A stretch of 32,610 bases of DNA from Bacteroidales bacterium (GTDB taxonomy: Bacteria > Bacteroidota > Bacteroidia > Bacteroidales > VadinHA17). A program made the position numbers and the translations under genes. Shown in pieces: positions 13,874 to 22,856 of the stretch. The stretch's first letter is position 1; each line of letters begins with the position of its first letter. The DNA lies in the NCBI GenBank assembly GCA_019429325.1, contig JAHYJA010000021.1, positions 1-32,610 of the forward strand, given 5' to 3'. The notes under the pieces were generated by a model, which was not told where the DNA came from, did no database searches, and was given only the letters and a program-made list of their open reading frames with translations.

Positions 13874-15748
13874 CTATCTTCCCAGGTACAGTAAAAGAAT
13901 GCTTATGTCCGATGGTGACACACCGCTTATCCTCTGGGCCTGTCCAATTGTTGAAGGTCTTATCCTTCCAAGTTTTTGCCTTCCTTCCGTTGAAATTGAA
14001 ACCAGCTCTGTGTAATCAATATCTTCAGGTATTTTAAGTTTTTCAAGCCTCTTTAATTTATCCGCAATAATTTTCTCTCTTGAAATGTAACCCTCATATT
14101 TAATTCTTATCTGAGCCGCTTCAACTACCTCCTCCTCAATATCCGAATCATTAAATCTCAGTTCTTTTGAATCTCCCAGTATTTTCAGCAGCTCCTTAAC
14201 TTCTACTTCAGGTCTGCTTGCTATTGCTATTGCCTTTAACTTTTGTGCTATCCCTTTCGTTTTCTTTTCTGCAAGAAAGGTGTTGATCTCATCCGGAGCC
14301 ACGCTTCTTGTCCTGAGAAAAGATATAATTTCCTTCGTCACTTCCTCCTTTCTTCCAAGCTTCTCCATCCTTTCCCTTCCAGCGAGTCCCAGATTATATC
14401 CCTTTCCCGTCAGTCTATCATCTGCATTATCCTGACGCAAAAGAATCCTGTACTCTGCCCTTGATGTGAACATCCTGTAAGGTTCGTCTACTCCTTTTGT
14501 AACCAGGTCATCAATCAGTACACCTATGTATGCTTCCTCACGGCCAAGTATAAAAGGTTCTTCTCCCCGTATTTTCCTAACAGCATTAATTCCTGCCATT
14601 AAACCTTGCGCTCCCGCCTCCTCATAACCGGTAGTACCGTTAATCTGGCCGGCAAAATAAAGATTTTCGGCTCTTTTTGTCTCCAGTGTGTGTGTCAATT
14701 GAGTCGGCTGAAAGTAATCGTATTCTATTGCGTATCCTGGTCTGAAAATTTCAATATTTTCAAGTCCTTTTACCTTTCTCAGGGCTTTAAGCTGATACTC
14801 CAGAGGCAGACTGCTTGCAAAACCATTTATATAATACTCTGTTGTCTCCCTGCCCTCCGGCTCTATGAAAAGCTGATGAGTATCTTTCTCCCTGAAAGTA
14901 ACAATCTTATCTTCTATGCTCGGACAATATCTCGGACCTCTTCCCTTAATAATGCCCTGATATAAAGGGCTGTATTTCAATCCCTCTTCAATAATTTCAT
15001 GTACTTTACTGTTAGTATGAGTAATATAACAGCTTCTCTGGTCAATGATTTCCTTTTTCCCCGTCAGGTATGAAAATGTTCTTCCGTCCTCATCTCCTCT
15101 CTGTTCAACCATCCTGCTGAAATCTATTGTTCTTCCGTCTATTCGTGCGCTTGTGCCCGTCTTCATTCTCTCAACAGTGAATCCCATCTCCGCCAGCTGA
15201 TCGCTCAGTCCTGTCGAAGCCCTGTCGCCTGACCTTCCACCCATAATTTGATTAAAGCCCACATGCATAAGTGCATTAAGAAAGGTGCCATTTGTAAGAA
15301 TTACTGCTGATGCATAGAATTTTGTTCCAAATGTCGTCTCCACCCCTTCTATTCCATTCTTTCCTATAATCAGCGACTTTGCCTCCTCCTGCCAGATAAA
15401 AAGGTTATCCGTACTTTCCACTATCTTACGCCATTCTATTGTAAATCTCTGTCTGTCGCACTGCGCCCGCGGGCTCCACATTGCCGGCCCCTTTGATTTG
15501 TTCAGCATTCTGTACTGTATCATGCTTCTGTCGGTGACCAGGCCGCTACATCCACCAAGAGCGTCAATTTCCCTGACTATCTGACCCTTTGCAATACCAC
15601 CCATTGCGGGATTGCATGACATCTGCGCTATTTTCGTCATATCCATGGTAACCAGCAATGTACGCGAACCCATCCTGGCCGCGGCACGCGCAGCTTCACA
15701 GCCGGCGTGTCCCCCTCCTACAACGATTATTTCGTACCTGAATTCCAT
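13874..15748 (-). CDS. mnmG: tRNA uridine-5-carboxymethylaminomethyl(34) synthesis enzyme MnmG
   Basis: A 624-residue FAD enzyme that with MnmE adds the (carboxymethyl)aminomethyl group to U34 of certain tRNAs. The dinucleotide-binding motif GGGHAGCEAA is at residues 11-20, SCNPAMGGIAKGQIVREIDALGG at about 44-66, NGTFLNALMHVG near 152, and the second signature FTSRAEYRILLRQDNADDRLT near 425. The C-terminal helical domain that contacts MnmE and tRNA ends in SGVSPSDISILLLYLGR, so the protein is complete. The 5' end overlaps ybeY by 22 bases (15727-15748), making it the last gene of the seven-gene minus-strand run. A parS site follows directly. Confidence 0.98.
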   Translation of the reverse strand: MEFRYEIIVVGGGHAGCEAARAAARMGSRTLLVTMDMTKIAQMSCNPAMGGIAKGQIVREIDALGGCSGLVTDRSMIQYRMLNKSKGPAMWSPRAQCDRQRFTIEWRKIVESTDNLFIWQEEAKSLIIGKNGIEGVETTFGTKFYASAVILTNGTFLNALMHVGFNQIMGGRSGDRASTGLSDQLAEMGFTVERMKTGTSARIDGRTIDFSRMVEQRGDEDGRTFSYLTGKKEIIDQRSCYITHTNSKVHEIIEEGLKYSPLYQGIIKGRGPRYCPSIEDKIVTFREKDTHQLFIEPEGRETTEYYINGFASSLPLEYQLKALRKVKGLENIEIFRPGYAIEYDYFQPTQLTHTLETKRAENLYFAGQINGTTGYEEAGAQGLMAGINAVRKIRGEEPFILGREEAYIGVLIDDLVTKGVDEPYRMFTSRAEYRILLRQDNADDRLTGKGYNLGLAGRERMEKLGRKEEVTKEIISFLRTRSVAPDEINTFLAEKKTKGIAQKLKAIAIASRPEVEVKELLKILGDSKELRFNDSDIEEEVVEAAQIRIKYEGYISREKIIADKLKRLEKLKIPEDIDYTELVSISTEGRQKLGRIRPSTIGQAQRISGVSPSDISILLLYLGR

Positions 15749-16170
15749 CTGTCACCAAAATACTTTCTTATCCATACATCCTCTTTCTTCCTCATAATTT
15801 CCCGTAACTCTTCATTGCTGTCATCATAGTCACACAAATGAAGCACCCCATGTATAATAACTCTGACCAGTTCCTCATTTACCGGCACATTATATTTACT
15901 GCTGTTCTCCCTGACAGTTTCGTAGCTTATATATATTTCCCCCACAACAACTTTTTTCAAGCTGTAATTAAACGCAATAACATCTGTAAGATAATCATGT
16001 TTAAGGAATTCCCTGTTAATCTTTAACAGTTCTTCATCGGTCGTAATGATTATATCAATATCAACAGGTATTCTGTTTTCACTCCTGATGACCTCTTTTA
16101 CTAATCCCTTAACTCCAGCCGGTTTGCTGATCCTTTTCTTTACTCCGTCGTAGAATATTCGTACGCTCAA
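15727..16170 (-). CDS. ybeY: endoribonuclease YbeY (rRNA maturation factor)
   Basis: A 147-residue metalloprotein of the UPF0054 family that acts in 16S rRNA 3'-end maturation and ribosome quality control. The family signature HGxLHLxGYDH appears as HGVLHLCDYDD at residues 107-117: His107 and His111 are kept and the third ligand position is Asp117 instead of His. Asp or Lys-Asp at this position is usual in Bacteroidota as I recall, so I do not regard it as damage. The gene shares ATGA with the upstream RsbW-like ATPase gene (4-base overlap at 16167-16170) and overlaps mnmG by 22 bases, so all three are translationally coupled and link ribosome and tRNA maturation. Confidence 0.93.
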   Translation of the reverse strand: MSVRIFYDGVKKRISKPAGVKGLVKEVIRSENRIPVDIDIIITTDEELLKINREFLKHDYLTDVIAFNYSLKKVVVGEIYISYETVRENSSKYNVPVNEELVRVIIHGVLHLCDYDDSNEELREIMRKKEDVWIRKYFGDRWNSGTK

Positions 16171-16580
16171 GCGCCCACCTCCCTGAATGTCATTGTAACA
16201 CTGTTTCCCTTTTTATTGAAGTCAATCTTATCAGCAAGCTTTGACATCAGAAAGACGCCTCTGCCGCTAAGTTCTTCGATATTTTCAGGTTTTGTCGGAT
16301 CCGGCACTGATTCAGGATCAAAACCTGGTCCTTCGTCCGTGACGGTAATAAGTATCTTGTTCTTTTCATATTTGATCTCCACATCGACCAGCTTTTGCGG
16401 GTTTGTCTTGTTCCCATGTGTAATCGCATTGTTAACAGCTTCGAGTGTTGCGACAAGTATCTTCCCATAATCATCCGCCTTTATTCCCAGCGAAGCCGTA
16501 ACCTCATCAATGGCTTTTTCGACAACCCTCATGTTAGCCATTACCGATTCTATCTTGAGTCTCTTATAGAGTTGTGTCAT
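16167..16580 (-). CDS. RsbW-like serine/threonine kinase / HATPase
   Basis: A 137-residue stand-alone GHKL ATP-binding domain of the anti-sigma factor type (HATPase_c_2). The N box is EAVNNAITHGN (Glu47, Asn51), the G1 box TDEGPGFD (81-88) and the G2 box GRGVFLM (106-112). RsbW/SpoIIAB proteins bind sigma factors and phosphorylate an STAS anti-anti-sigma factor; no partner gene is in the window, so the target is unknown. In Bacteroidota this ATPase commonly precedes ybeY, as here with a 4-base overlap. It follows the EnvC-like gene by 43 bases and may have its own weak promoter (TATATTCG at the minus strand of that gap). Confidence 0.88.
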   Translation of the reverse strand: MTQLYKRLKIESVMANMRVVEKAIDEVTASLGIKADDYGKILVATLEAVNNAITHGNKTNPQKLVDVEIKYEKNKILITVTDEGPGFDPESVPDPTKPENIEELSGRGVFLMSKLADKIDFNKKGNSVTMTFREVGA

Positions 16581-16623
16581 TCTGGATCTGTTAAAATTTC
16601 CCGAATATATTCTTATGCAATTT

Positions 16624-17820
16624 CTAATTTTTTCCTGTAATCCACAATTCCGGATCGAGTTTAAGGGTTAACTCACCCTCCGAAGCAAAGATCATGAATT
16701 TCATTACTGACCTGTTACCGTTATCCGTATCACAAAAAACTCTTCCTATAACTTCCCTGGTTTCCACTTTCTGTCCCTGTCTGACTTTAACATCAACAAG
16801 ATTCTGATATACCGTAAAATATTTTCCATGTGTTATTATTATGGTCCAGTTAGCACCCGTAAGCGAAAAAACCTTTGAAACTTCGCCCCTGAAAACGCTT
16901 CTTACTTCTGTCTGGCCCGCTGAGGTTATATCAACTCCTATATTGTTTTCCGTCACATTTTTTAACACCGGGTGGCTCTGGATCCCGAATTTAGACGTTA
17001 TTACACCTCTGTCAACCGGCCAGGGCAATCTTCCCTTGTTTTCAGCGAAATTATCACTTATCAGCTTCATTTCGGGAGTCATCTCAGATACCAGGCTTTT
17101 CTTCCTCTCCTCTTCAATTATTCTTGCTATCTCTCTTTCTATTCTCTGAGCAATCCTTCTTTTTTCTTCGAGTTCCCTCTGTAGTTGCTTTTCTTTTGTA
17201 CTCAGAGTCTGTACAAGTCGTTGCGTTCTGACCCTTTCGGCATCAAGGAGGTTCTTTTGCTGTTCCTCGCGTGTTTTCAGTTCCGAAATCTTTGCGAGGT
17301 CTTTTTCCTGCTTCATTCGCGATGTTTCAATCTGGCCCTTTATTTCACTTATGATTTCTGCCTCTCTTCTCCTGTACTTTGTAAATTGCTGAAGGTACTT
17401 CAACCGCTTGTATCCCTGATTAAAATCCCTTGCTGACAACACATAAATCAGGCTTGTGTTAACCTTCCCGGTCTTATATGAATTCACAATTGAATTTGCA
17501 TACTCCTTTTTCAAAAACTGAAGATCACTTTCCATCATATCAATAGCCAGTTCATTCATTCCGATTCGTTCATTAAGAAGGGTTATCTCATCCTGCATAC
17601 CCTTTATAACACTGGTCCTCATATTAAGCTTGCTCCCGATTATTCTTAGATCACTTACGCTTTCGCTTTTCTGTTTTGCCGTCGTCTTTATCATATTGTC
17701 AACGTATTCTATCTCTTCAAGCGTCTTCTTTCTCTGTTGCTCCAGTTCAGCCCTGCTTTGAGCGTACATCACAGGGGAAATTATTAACAGAAGGCTCAGT
17801 ATGTTAACTGCTAACTTCAC
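16624..17820 (-). CDS. EnvC-like murein hydrolase activator, degenerate M23 domain
   Basis: A 398-residue exported protein: signal peptide at residues 1-20 (…LLIISPVMYAQ), then long coiled coil (about residues 22-250, rich in Glu/Lys/Arg with ELEQQRKKTLEEIEYVDN at the start and EEKRRIAQRIEREIARI near the end), then a LytM/M23 domain (about 275-398). In the M23 domain the usual metal ligands are not intact: the HxxxD motif reads NIGVDI (no His), and the HxH region reads ITHGKYFTVYQNL, where the second His is Asn. This is the pattern of EnvC/NlpD-type activators that switch on amidases at the division site without cutting peptidoglycan themselves. It overlaps the DUF4292 gene by 4 bases (ATGA-type), in a cell-envelope operon. 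Confidence 0.9.
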   Translation of the reverse strand: MKLAVNILSLLLIISPVMYAQSRAELEQQRKKTLEEIEYVDNMIKTTAKQKSESVSDLRIIGSKLNMRTSVIKGMQDEITLLNERIGMNELAIDMMESDLQFLKKEYANSIVNSYKTGKVNTSLIYVLSARDFNQGYKRLKYLQQFTKYRRREAEIISEIKGQIETSRMKQEKDLAKISELKTREEQQKNLLDAERVRTQRLVQTLSTKEKQLQRELEEKRRIAQRIEREIARIIEEERKKSLVSEMTPEMKLISDNFAENKGRLPWPVDRGVITSKFGIQSHPVLKNVTENNIGVDITSAGQTEVRSVFRGEVSKVFSLTGANWTIIITHGKYFTVYQNLVDVKVRQGQKVETREVIGRVFCDTDNGNRSVMKFMIFASEGELTLKLDPELWITGKN

Positions 17821-18581
17821 TTTATACGTATAATTTTATATCTTGTTCCATGTACAAAGTCGATATTTCCTTTCCATGGTATTTCAATGCTCCTGATTTC
17901 CACCCTTATGACAGCTTTATTCTTCATATCCTCTACCTCAATTCTTCCTGGTACCATGTGATTGCCTTTCTTTATGAAATTTCTGTATCTTATTGTAATT
18001 CTGTCATTTGTCGAAGATCTGCTAAGAGTTGCACCGGTAATCTTCCTCAGTTTACAGTCTATTTCATAATTAATCCTTCCATCCTCAAGTCTTGTCTGCA
18101 TTGATAATATTCCCTTCTGACAATTTTCTTTCATGTTTCTGTCAACCTGCTTTATAAAAATGTCTCCAAGTACAAGCATAATCAAGCTTCTGTTAATTCC
18201 GTATCTCATTTCAAGATACTCAGGATTACCAGACATAACCCGTCTGTTGATCCTGTCATTTATTAAAAGTGTATCAGCGGTAAGAAATATCCTTGCTATC
18301 TCTACACCAGTTGTGTGTCTGACCGCAACCAGCAGAGTGTCCTGTCCCTTGCTTTTAATTCCTGCTGTCAACCGTCCTGATACCCCTTCTATTGAATAGG
18401 AAACATCTGCTCTGCTGATATTAAAACCATAATTTGATATGTTGTTTCTGACAACCTCTGACAACATCGCAGCATCGCCTTCCACGGAGGGCTGAATCAT
18501 TCCTGCACCAGTTCTTCTGGTTGCAGAGCATCCTCCTGTTATCGTTGATGCTATTAATAGTATATATATTATTTTACGCAA
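17817..18581 (-). CDS. DUF4292 family lipoprotein
   Basis: A 254-residue lipoprotein: signal peptide with lipobox TGGC, acylated Cys near residue 18. The rest is a beta-rich domain with alternating strands (…DVSYSIEGVSGRLTAGIKSKGQDTLLVAVRHTTGVEIARIFLTADTLLINDRINRR…) that matches DUF4292, a Bacteroidota family resembling the LolA/LolB-type outer-membrane lipoprotein carriers. That functional link is inference. It is encoded between the TPR lipoprotein (13-base overlap, 18569-18581) and the EnvC-like protein (4-base overlap), the same order seen in many Bacteroidota, so it probably acts in envelope assembly. Confidence 0.8.
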   Translation of the reverse strand: MRKIIYILLIASTITGGCSATRRTGAGMIQPSVEGDAAMLSEVVRNNISNYGFNISRADVSYSIEGVSGRLTAGIKSKGQDTLLVAVRHTTGVEIARIFLTADTLLINDRINRRVMSGNPEYLEMRYGINRSLIMLVLGDIFIKQVDRNMKENCQKGILSMQTRLEDGRINYEIDCKLRKITGATLSRSSTNDRITIRYRNFIKKGNHMVPGRIEVEDMKNKAVIRVEIRSIEIPWKGNIDFVHGTRYKIIRIK

Positions 18582-20311
18582 CTCTGTATCTCCTTAACAA
18601 GATGTTCCTTTGTGTTGTCGAGCTTTAGCGCATATTCCCATTTGATAATTGCTTCAGCACATTTTCTTCTCTTCCTGAGGATGTAGCCATAGTGTTCAAA
18701 CCATTCAGCATCATCCTCTTCGCCCGAATTAACTATTTCCATCATAATCTTCTCTGCTCTTCTCACTTTTCCTCTCTTATACAGCACCCAGGCATAAGTA
18801 TCCAGAAATGCTGTATTTGTGTTGTCTCTTTCTATAACATATTTGGCCATTTTCTCAGCTTCCCTGAGTCTGAGGTTTCTCTCCGTCAGAAAATATGCAT
18901 AATTGTTAATTATCGTAAGATCCTCATTATCAATTTCCAGCGCTTTTTCGAAAGTTTCAAAGGATTTCTCAAAATCCTTCATTCTGTAAAATACATCTCC
19001 TCTGAGTGTCATAACCTGAATCAGCAAATCCTTGTTGTCCCCGGCTAGTATTTCGGCCTTTCTCAGCTCATCAAGAGCAGTCTCATACTTCTGGTTTTCG
19101 TTTGCTGCTGCCGCGTAAAGCAACTTTGCGATAAACGACCGGTTGAATCTGGTCGCACCCTGCTCCCCCTTTATCATGAGGTCCATATACCGTTTCGATC
19201 TGTAATAGATCAGAAGCAGCCTTTCCCATGCGAAATAGTTATCCGGGCGCATTTTTATTATTTCCTCAAGCCTTGCTGCCGCATCATCAAGTCGATTTTG
19301 ACGGTCATAAAGCTCGGGTCTGAGCAGCAGAATAATATCATCGTTCAGATAATTTGCCTCCATCACCATGATCGCCAGTTCAATCTCAGCCCTGTGTTCC
19401 TTGATAATTTCAGGTATTTCGATTAATTGTGCCATAAGGCTAATTTTGTCCTCTCTGGCAATATTCTCATTAAGTATCACGGTGTTGATCAGTGTAAGAA
19501 GCTCCTTGTAATCCTTCTGCTCAATCATAAATTCACAGAGAGAGAGTTGCGTCTGCGGGTCATCAGGCTTTTCAAGCATAAGTTCCCTGTACACTTCTGT
19601 AGCATCATCAATTCTTCCTTCATTTCTGTATATCTCTGCAAGAATACCTCTGTAAAGTATCTCCTCCGGATCCTGTTGTATCAGCTCATTCACCCTGGCA
19701 CGCGCCTCGATGAACTTCCGGTCCATCATCAGGCTTCTGATATGAGCAATTGTTGATATCTCGTTTACACCGTATTTTTTATCGATTTTTCCGAAAATCT
19801 CACCCGCCCTGTCAAACTGTTTGTTTTCAGCATAAAGATTACCCAGCGCCATCAAAAGGTTCTCTCTTTCAGGATACCTGTCCACCAGTTTTTCATAATA
19901 GATTGTTGTACTGTCAATATTCCCCTGCTGGTAATAGACTCCCGCTATCATCATCAGGTACCAGCTATTTCCCGGATCTATCTCAAGGGCTTTTTTTATA
20001 TACTTCAATCCATTTCCAAGGTCGCCGTTATTAAGTACAATCTGGGCCATCTGATAATATACAGCGTCGTTAAGCTGGTTTATTTTCAGCATCTGTTCCA
20101 GAATTTTCAGGGCCTCCCCCGCATTTCCCATCAGCTTCTGTTTCACAGCCTCCACGAACAAATAATCCGAAGCGGCAATGTCATAATCCTGTCCTGCCCT
20201 TCCCGTAAGCATCTTTGGCACAATTGACCGGTTACAGGCAGTCAAAAATATCACAGCCGTTACCAGCAGTGCTGTCAGGTATGCTCTTGGTTTATTTATC
20301 ATTTCTTTCAT
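18569..20311 (-). CDS. TPR-repeat lipoprotein
   Basis: A 580-residue protein with an N-terminal signal peptide ending in a lipobox (FLTAC, Cys near residue 26), so it is probably anchored to a membrane facing the periplasm. The rest is a chain of tetratricopeptide repeats from about residue 45 to 575: for example NAVYYQMAQIVLNNGDLGNGLKYIKKALEIDPGNSWY and LLIQVMTLRGDVFYRMKDFEKSFETFEKALEIDNEDLT, with the 34-residue spacing of Ala/Gly/Leu/Pro positions. TPR arrays act as protein-docking scaffolds. It overlaps the flippase gene by 4 bases at its start and DUF4292 by 13 at its end. A role in assembling an envelope complex with these neighbours is likely but unproven. Confidence 0.9.
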   Translation of the reverse strand: MKEMINKPRAYLTALLVTAVIFLTACNRSIVPKMLTGRAGQDYDIAASDYLFVEAVKQKLMGNAGEALKILEQMLKINQLNDAVYYQMAQIVLNNGDLGNGLKYIKKALEIDPGNSWYLMMIAGVYYQQGNIDSTTIYYEKLVDRYPERENLLMALGNLYAENKQFDRAGEIFGKIDKKYGVNEISTIAHIRSLMMDRKFIEARARVNELIQQDPEEILYRGILAEIYRNEGRIDDATEVYRELMLEKPDDPQTQLSLCEFMIEQKDYKELLTLINTVILNENIAREDKISLMAQLIEIPEIIKEHRAEIELAIMVMEANYLNDDIILLLRPELYDRQNRLDDAAARLEEIIKMRPDNYFAWERLLLIYYRSKRYMDLMIKGEQGATRFNRSFIAKLLYAAAANENQKYETALDELRKAEILAGDNKDLLIQVMTLRGDVFYRMKDFEKSFETFEKALEIDNEDLTIINNYAYFLTERNLRLREAEKMAKYVIERDNTNTAFLDTYAWVLYKRGKVRRAEKIMMEIVNSGEEDDAEWFEHYGYILRKRRKCAEAIIKWEYALKLDNTKEHLVKEIQSCVK

Positions 20312-21780
20312 CTACGTATAAAAACAGTAAGTATCCTGTCCTGCAACTGAGCCCAGGCTACAAAAATGCCCAATAGAATTGTATTTATCAATAGTTCCAT
20401 TGGCAGGCTGCCGTAATTAAATGTCCGGCTGAATATAACCATTCCTATGGCTATCATAAAATAAGGGATATACCTTGTAACATTATATTCAACCCGGTAA
20501 TATTTTCTCGCAAGTAAAAATGACATTAAGATCATGGCGCCATAAGCAGCCACATGCGCCCATGCCGAAGCCATGTACCCGTAAACAGGAATCAACAGTA
20601 TGTTTATCAGAACTGTAATAATAACTCCCGTCGCGGAAATATAAACAGCATAAACAGTCAGGTCATTTATTTTATACCATATGCTGTGATTAACATAAAT
20701 TCCATACAAAAGGTAGGCCATACTTATTATTGGCACCACGGCCATGGCTTCCTGATAGTGGACTGGTACAATATTTTGAATAACAGAAAGATAAAGGTTA
20801 ATTACAAGAAATATAACAAGCATTATCAAAACAAAATATTTCATTACAAAAGCATATGTTTCCTTTGCATCAGCATCCCTGGCCCTTTCAAAGAAGAATG
20901 GTTCAGCCGCGAATCTGAACATCTGAATGAAGAGTGCCATCAGCACTCCTATCTTATATGCGGCTCCATATATTCCAAGGACCTTCAGTCCTTCTGCTTC
21001 TCCTATCATTCTTCGCAGGATGACTTTATCAAGAACGTCGTTTATCGTTCCGCTCAGACCTGCAAGAAGCAAAGGGAATGAATATGCAACCATTCTGTAC
21101 CACAATAATGAGCTGAAGGTCAGGCTGACCCGTAGAATAACCGGCAGGAGTATCAGCATGGTGACACTGCTTGATATAAGATTTGCAGTGAAAACATACC
21201 CGACCTTATAATCGGGATTATAAATCCTCCTGAACCATCCGTCACTCCTTTCCCATAATGCCGGAGCAATTTTAAGCAGGAAAACCACAAGAGATATGGT
21301 AACAAAAACGTTTAACAGTTTTATCAAACTGAACATTAATGGTTTGTTCTCTTTTCTCAGACGTGCGAACGGGATTGCCGTAAAGGCGTCTATTGCCACT
21401 ATACCTGCAAACATTCTGATGTAACCTGTATTCTCAGGATATTTCATCAGTGATGCAACAGGCCTGATGAATATGTTCACTGCGATCACAAACAGTACTG
21501 ATGTAATCATCAGGCTTATAAGGGCTGTGCTGTATACTTTCTCCGGGTCTTCGTCCGTCTTTTGTGAGAACCTGAAAAACCCGGTTTCCATTCCATATGT
21601 CAGTATTACCAGTAAAAGTACGATCCATGCGTACATTTCGGTTATAATACCGTAATCGCCGGTGTTTATAAAAATTCTTGTATAGAAGGGGGTCATAACA
21701 GCATAATGCAGGAATCTGGGTATTATGGTCCCCAGCCCGTATATCATAGTCTGTCCCGCCAGTCTCCTGACACCTCTCAT
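20308..21780 (-). CDS. oligosaccharide flippase family protein (Wzx/MVF-like)
   Basis: A 490-residue inner-membrane protein with about 12-14 hydrophobic segments over its whole length, starting with an amphipathic RLAGQTMIYGLGTIIPRFLHYAVMTPFYTRIF motif typical of the polysaccharide biosynthesis/flippase family in the MATE-like superfamily. Such proteins move undecaprenyl-linked saccharides across the inner membrane. The substrate is unknown, and no glycosyltransferases are nearby, so it may serve a general envelope glycan. It is the first gene of the seven-gene minus-strand run, preceded by a TATATTTG -7 element at 21797-21804 that diverges from the cyclophilin promoter. Confidence 0.9.
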   Translation of the reverse strand: MRGVRRLAGQTMIYGLGTIIPRFLHYAVMTPFYTRIFINTGDYGIITEMYAWIVLLLVILTYGMETGFFRFSQKTDEDPEKVYSTALISLMITSVLFVIAVNIFIRPVASLMKYPENTGYIRMFAGIVAIDAFTAIPFARLRKENKPLMFSLIKLLNVFVTISLVVFLLKIAPALWERSDGWFRRIYNPDYKVGYVFTANLISSSVTMLILLPVILRVSLTFSSLLWYRMVAYSFPLLLAGLSGTINDVLDKVILRRMIGEAEGLKVLGIYGAAYKIGVLMALFIQMFRFAAEPFFFERARDADAKETYAFVMKYFVLIMLVIFLVINLYLSVIQNIVPVHYQEAMAVVPIISMAYLLYGIYVNHSIWYKINDLTVYAVYISATGVIITVLINILLIPVYGYMASAWAHVAAYGAMILMSFLLARKYYRVEYNVTRYIPYFMIAIGMVIFSRTFNYGSLPMELLINTILLGIFVAWAQLQDRILTVFIRR

Positions 21781-21796
21781 ATCAGAAATTTGTTGT

Positions 21797-21804
21797 CAAA
21801 TATA
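21797..21804 (-). promoter_or_regulatory. -7 element (TATATTTG) of the flippase operon
   Basis: On the minus strand TATATTTG fits TAnnTTTG and stands 17 bases before the ATG at 21780, so the leader would be about 10 bases. This is the likely main promoter for flippase to mnmG. Confidence 0.5.
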
Positions 21805-21894
21805 GCCTTTAAAGCCAATATGTTCACATTGCTTCCCTGAAGCAATTTTTAATAAATTGAAAACCTATATTATAGTGAATCTCTCAAAGTTAAA

Positions 21895-21902
21895 TATCTT
21901 TG
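21895..21902 (+). promoter_or_regulatory. -7 element (TATCTTTG) of the cyclophilin gene
   Basis: TATCTTTG followed by CACAC is the archetypal Bacteroidota -7 region. It lies 42 bases before the ATG at 21945, implying a leader of about 36 bases. It diverges from the flippase promoter about 95 bases away. Confidence 0.6.
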
Positions 21903-21944
21903 CACACAGATCTACCGAACGTTATTAACTAAAATCATCTTTTC

Positions 21945-22760
21945 ATGAACAGAACAGTAAGGTTTATTATCATAATGATTATGCAATTGCTGCTTTTCGC
22001 CTGCCAGGCACCGGCCGGTAATGAAAAAACCATGGTTTCCGTGCAAACTACGCTTGGAGAGATAAAACTCGTACTTTATGACGAAACACCGCTGCACCGG
22101 GATAATTTTATCCGCCTTGTGAAATCAGGTTATTTCGACGGGATCTCATTTCATCGCGTTATCAGGGATTTCATGATACAGGCCGGTGATCCTTCAACCA
22201 AAACGGGACAGGCTGAGCCGCTTCCTGACAGCATGCGCACTTTTACCATTCCTGCTGAGTTCAGAAAAGAGTTTTTTCATAAAAAGGGGGCTCTTGCCGC
22301 TGCCAGGCAGGGTAACAATGTAAATCCAGAAATGAGGTCGTCCGGTACACAATTTTATATTGTTCAGGGTATCAGATACGGGCAGGAGGAACTTGCTGCT
22401 GCAGAGAAACAAATCGATGCCAATATCAAACAGTCTGCTTACACCCGTATATTCAACAGGATTGCTGACAGTTTGCGCATTGCAGGCACCGATATGCCTC
22501 AGGGGGAGATGCTCGAGCTGGCTAATTCCAGGATGTTCAGTTACCTCTCTTCATCAGGTGATTTTAAGTTTTCGGATGAACAGATAAGCCAGTACCAGAG
22601 TATAGGCGGTGTTCCCCGCCTGGATGGCACCTACACGGTTTTTGGGGAGGTCATTGAAGGATTTGATATTGTCGACAGGATTGCCGGAGTGCCGACCAGC
22701 GAAACTGACAGGCCTCTGACTGATGTCAAAATCATTAAGATGAAGATTGTGACCAAATGA
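21945..22760 (+). CDS. cyclophilin-type peptidyl-prolyl isomerase lipoprotein
   Basis: A 271-residue lipoprotein (lipobox LFAC, Cys near residue 20) carrying a cyclophilin domain. Core motifs are visible: TTLGEIKLVLYDETPLHRDNFIRLVKSGYFDGISFHRVIRDFMIQAGDP, with the catalytic Arg in FHRVI and the Phe/Gln in F-M-I-Q-A-G, then SSGTQFYIVQG and TYTVFGEVIEGFDIVDRIA. A predicted helical insertion of about 75 residues (RYGQEELAAAEKQIDANIKQSAYTRIF…) sits between the FYIVQG strand and the final part, a frequent arrangement in Bacteroidota. It would isomerise Xaa-Pro bonds in exported proteins. A strong hairpin follows at 22783-22818. Confidence 0.94.
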   Translation: MNRTVRFIIIMIMQLLLFACQAPAGNEKTMVSVQTTLGEIKLVLYDETPLHRDNFIRLVKSGYFDGISFHRVIRDFMIQAGDPSTKTGQAEPLPDSMRTFTIPAEFRKEFFHKKGALAAARQGNNVNPEMRSSGTQFYIVQGIRYGQEELAAAEKQIDANIKQSAYTRIFNRIADSLRIAGTDMPQGEMLELANSRMFSYLSSSGDFKFSDEQISQYQSIGGVPRLDGTYTVFGEVIEGFDIVDRIAGVPTSETDRPLTDVKIIKMKIVTK

Positions 22761-22782
22761 ATTTGGTTGCTGGTTGCTGGTT

Positions 22783-22818
22783 ACTGGTTTTCCTGCTTTT
22801 TCATCAAGGAAAACCAGT
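22783..22818 (+). terminator. 12-bp hairpin after the cyclophilin gene
   Basis: ACTGGTTTTCCT (22783-22794) and AGGAAAACCAGT (22807-22818) are perfect complementary arms around a 12-base loop, 22 bases after the stop codon. No long T-run follows, so efficiency is uncertain. Immediately before it is a TTGCTGG-type repeat (22764-22782) that also occurs at 29693-29714. Confidence 0.55.
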
Positions 22819-22856
22819 CAGTCAAATAGTAATGTTTTAATTTTTAGAAAATCATA

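Noticed and set aside
15820-15850. Loss of YbeY activity from the Asp at the third metal-ligand position
   Set aside because: HGxLHL plus Asp is, as far as I recall, usual for Bacteroidota YbeY, and the rest of the protein is normal.
20554-21081. Plus-strand open frame of 175 codons
   Set aside because: It is antisense to the flippase gene and rich in Asn, Ile and Tyr as expected from reversed hydrophobic codons.
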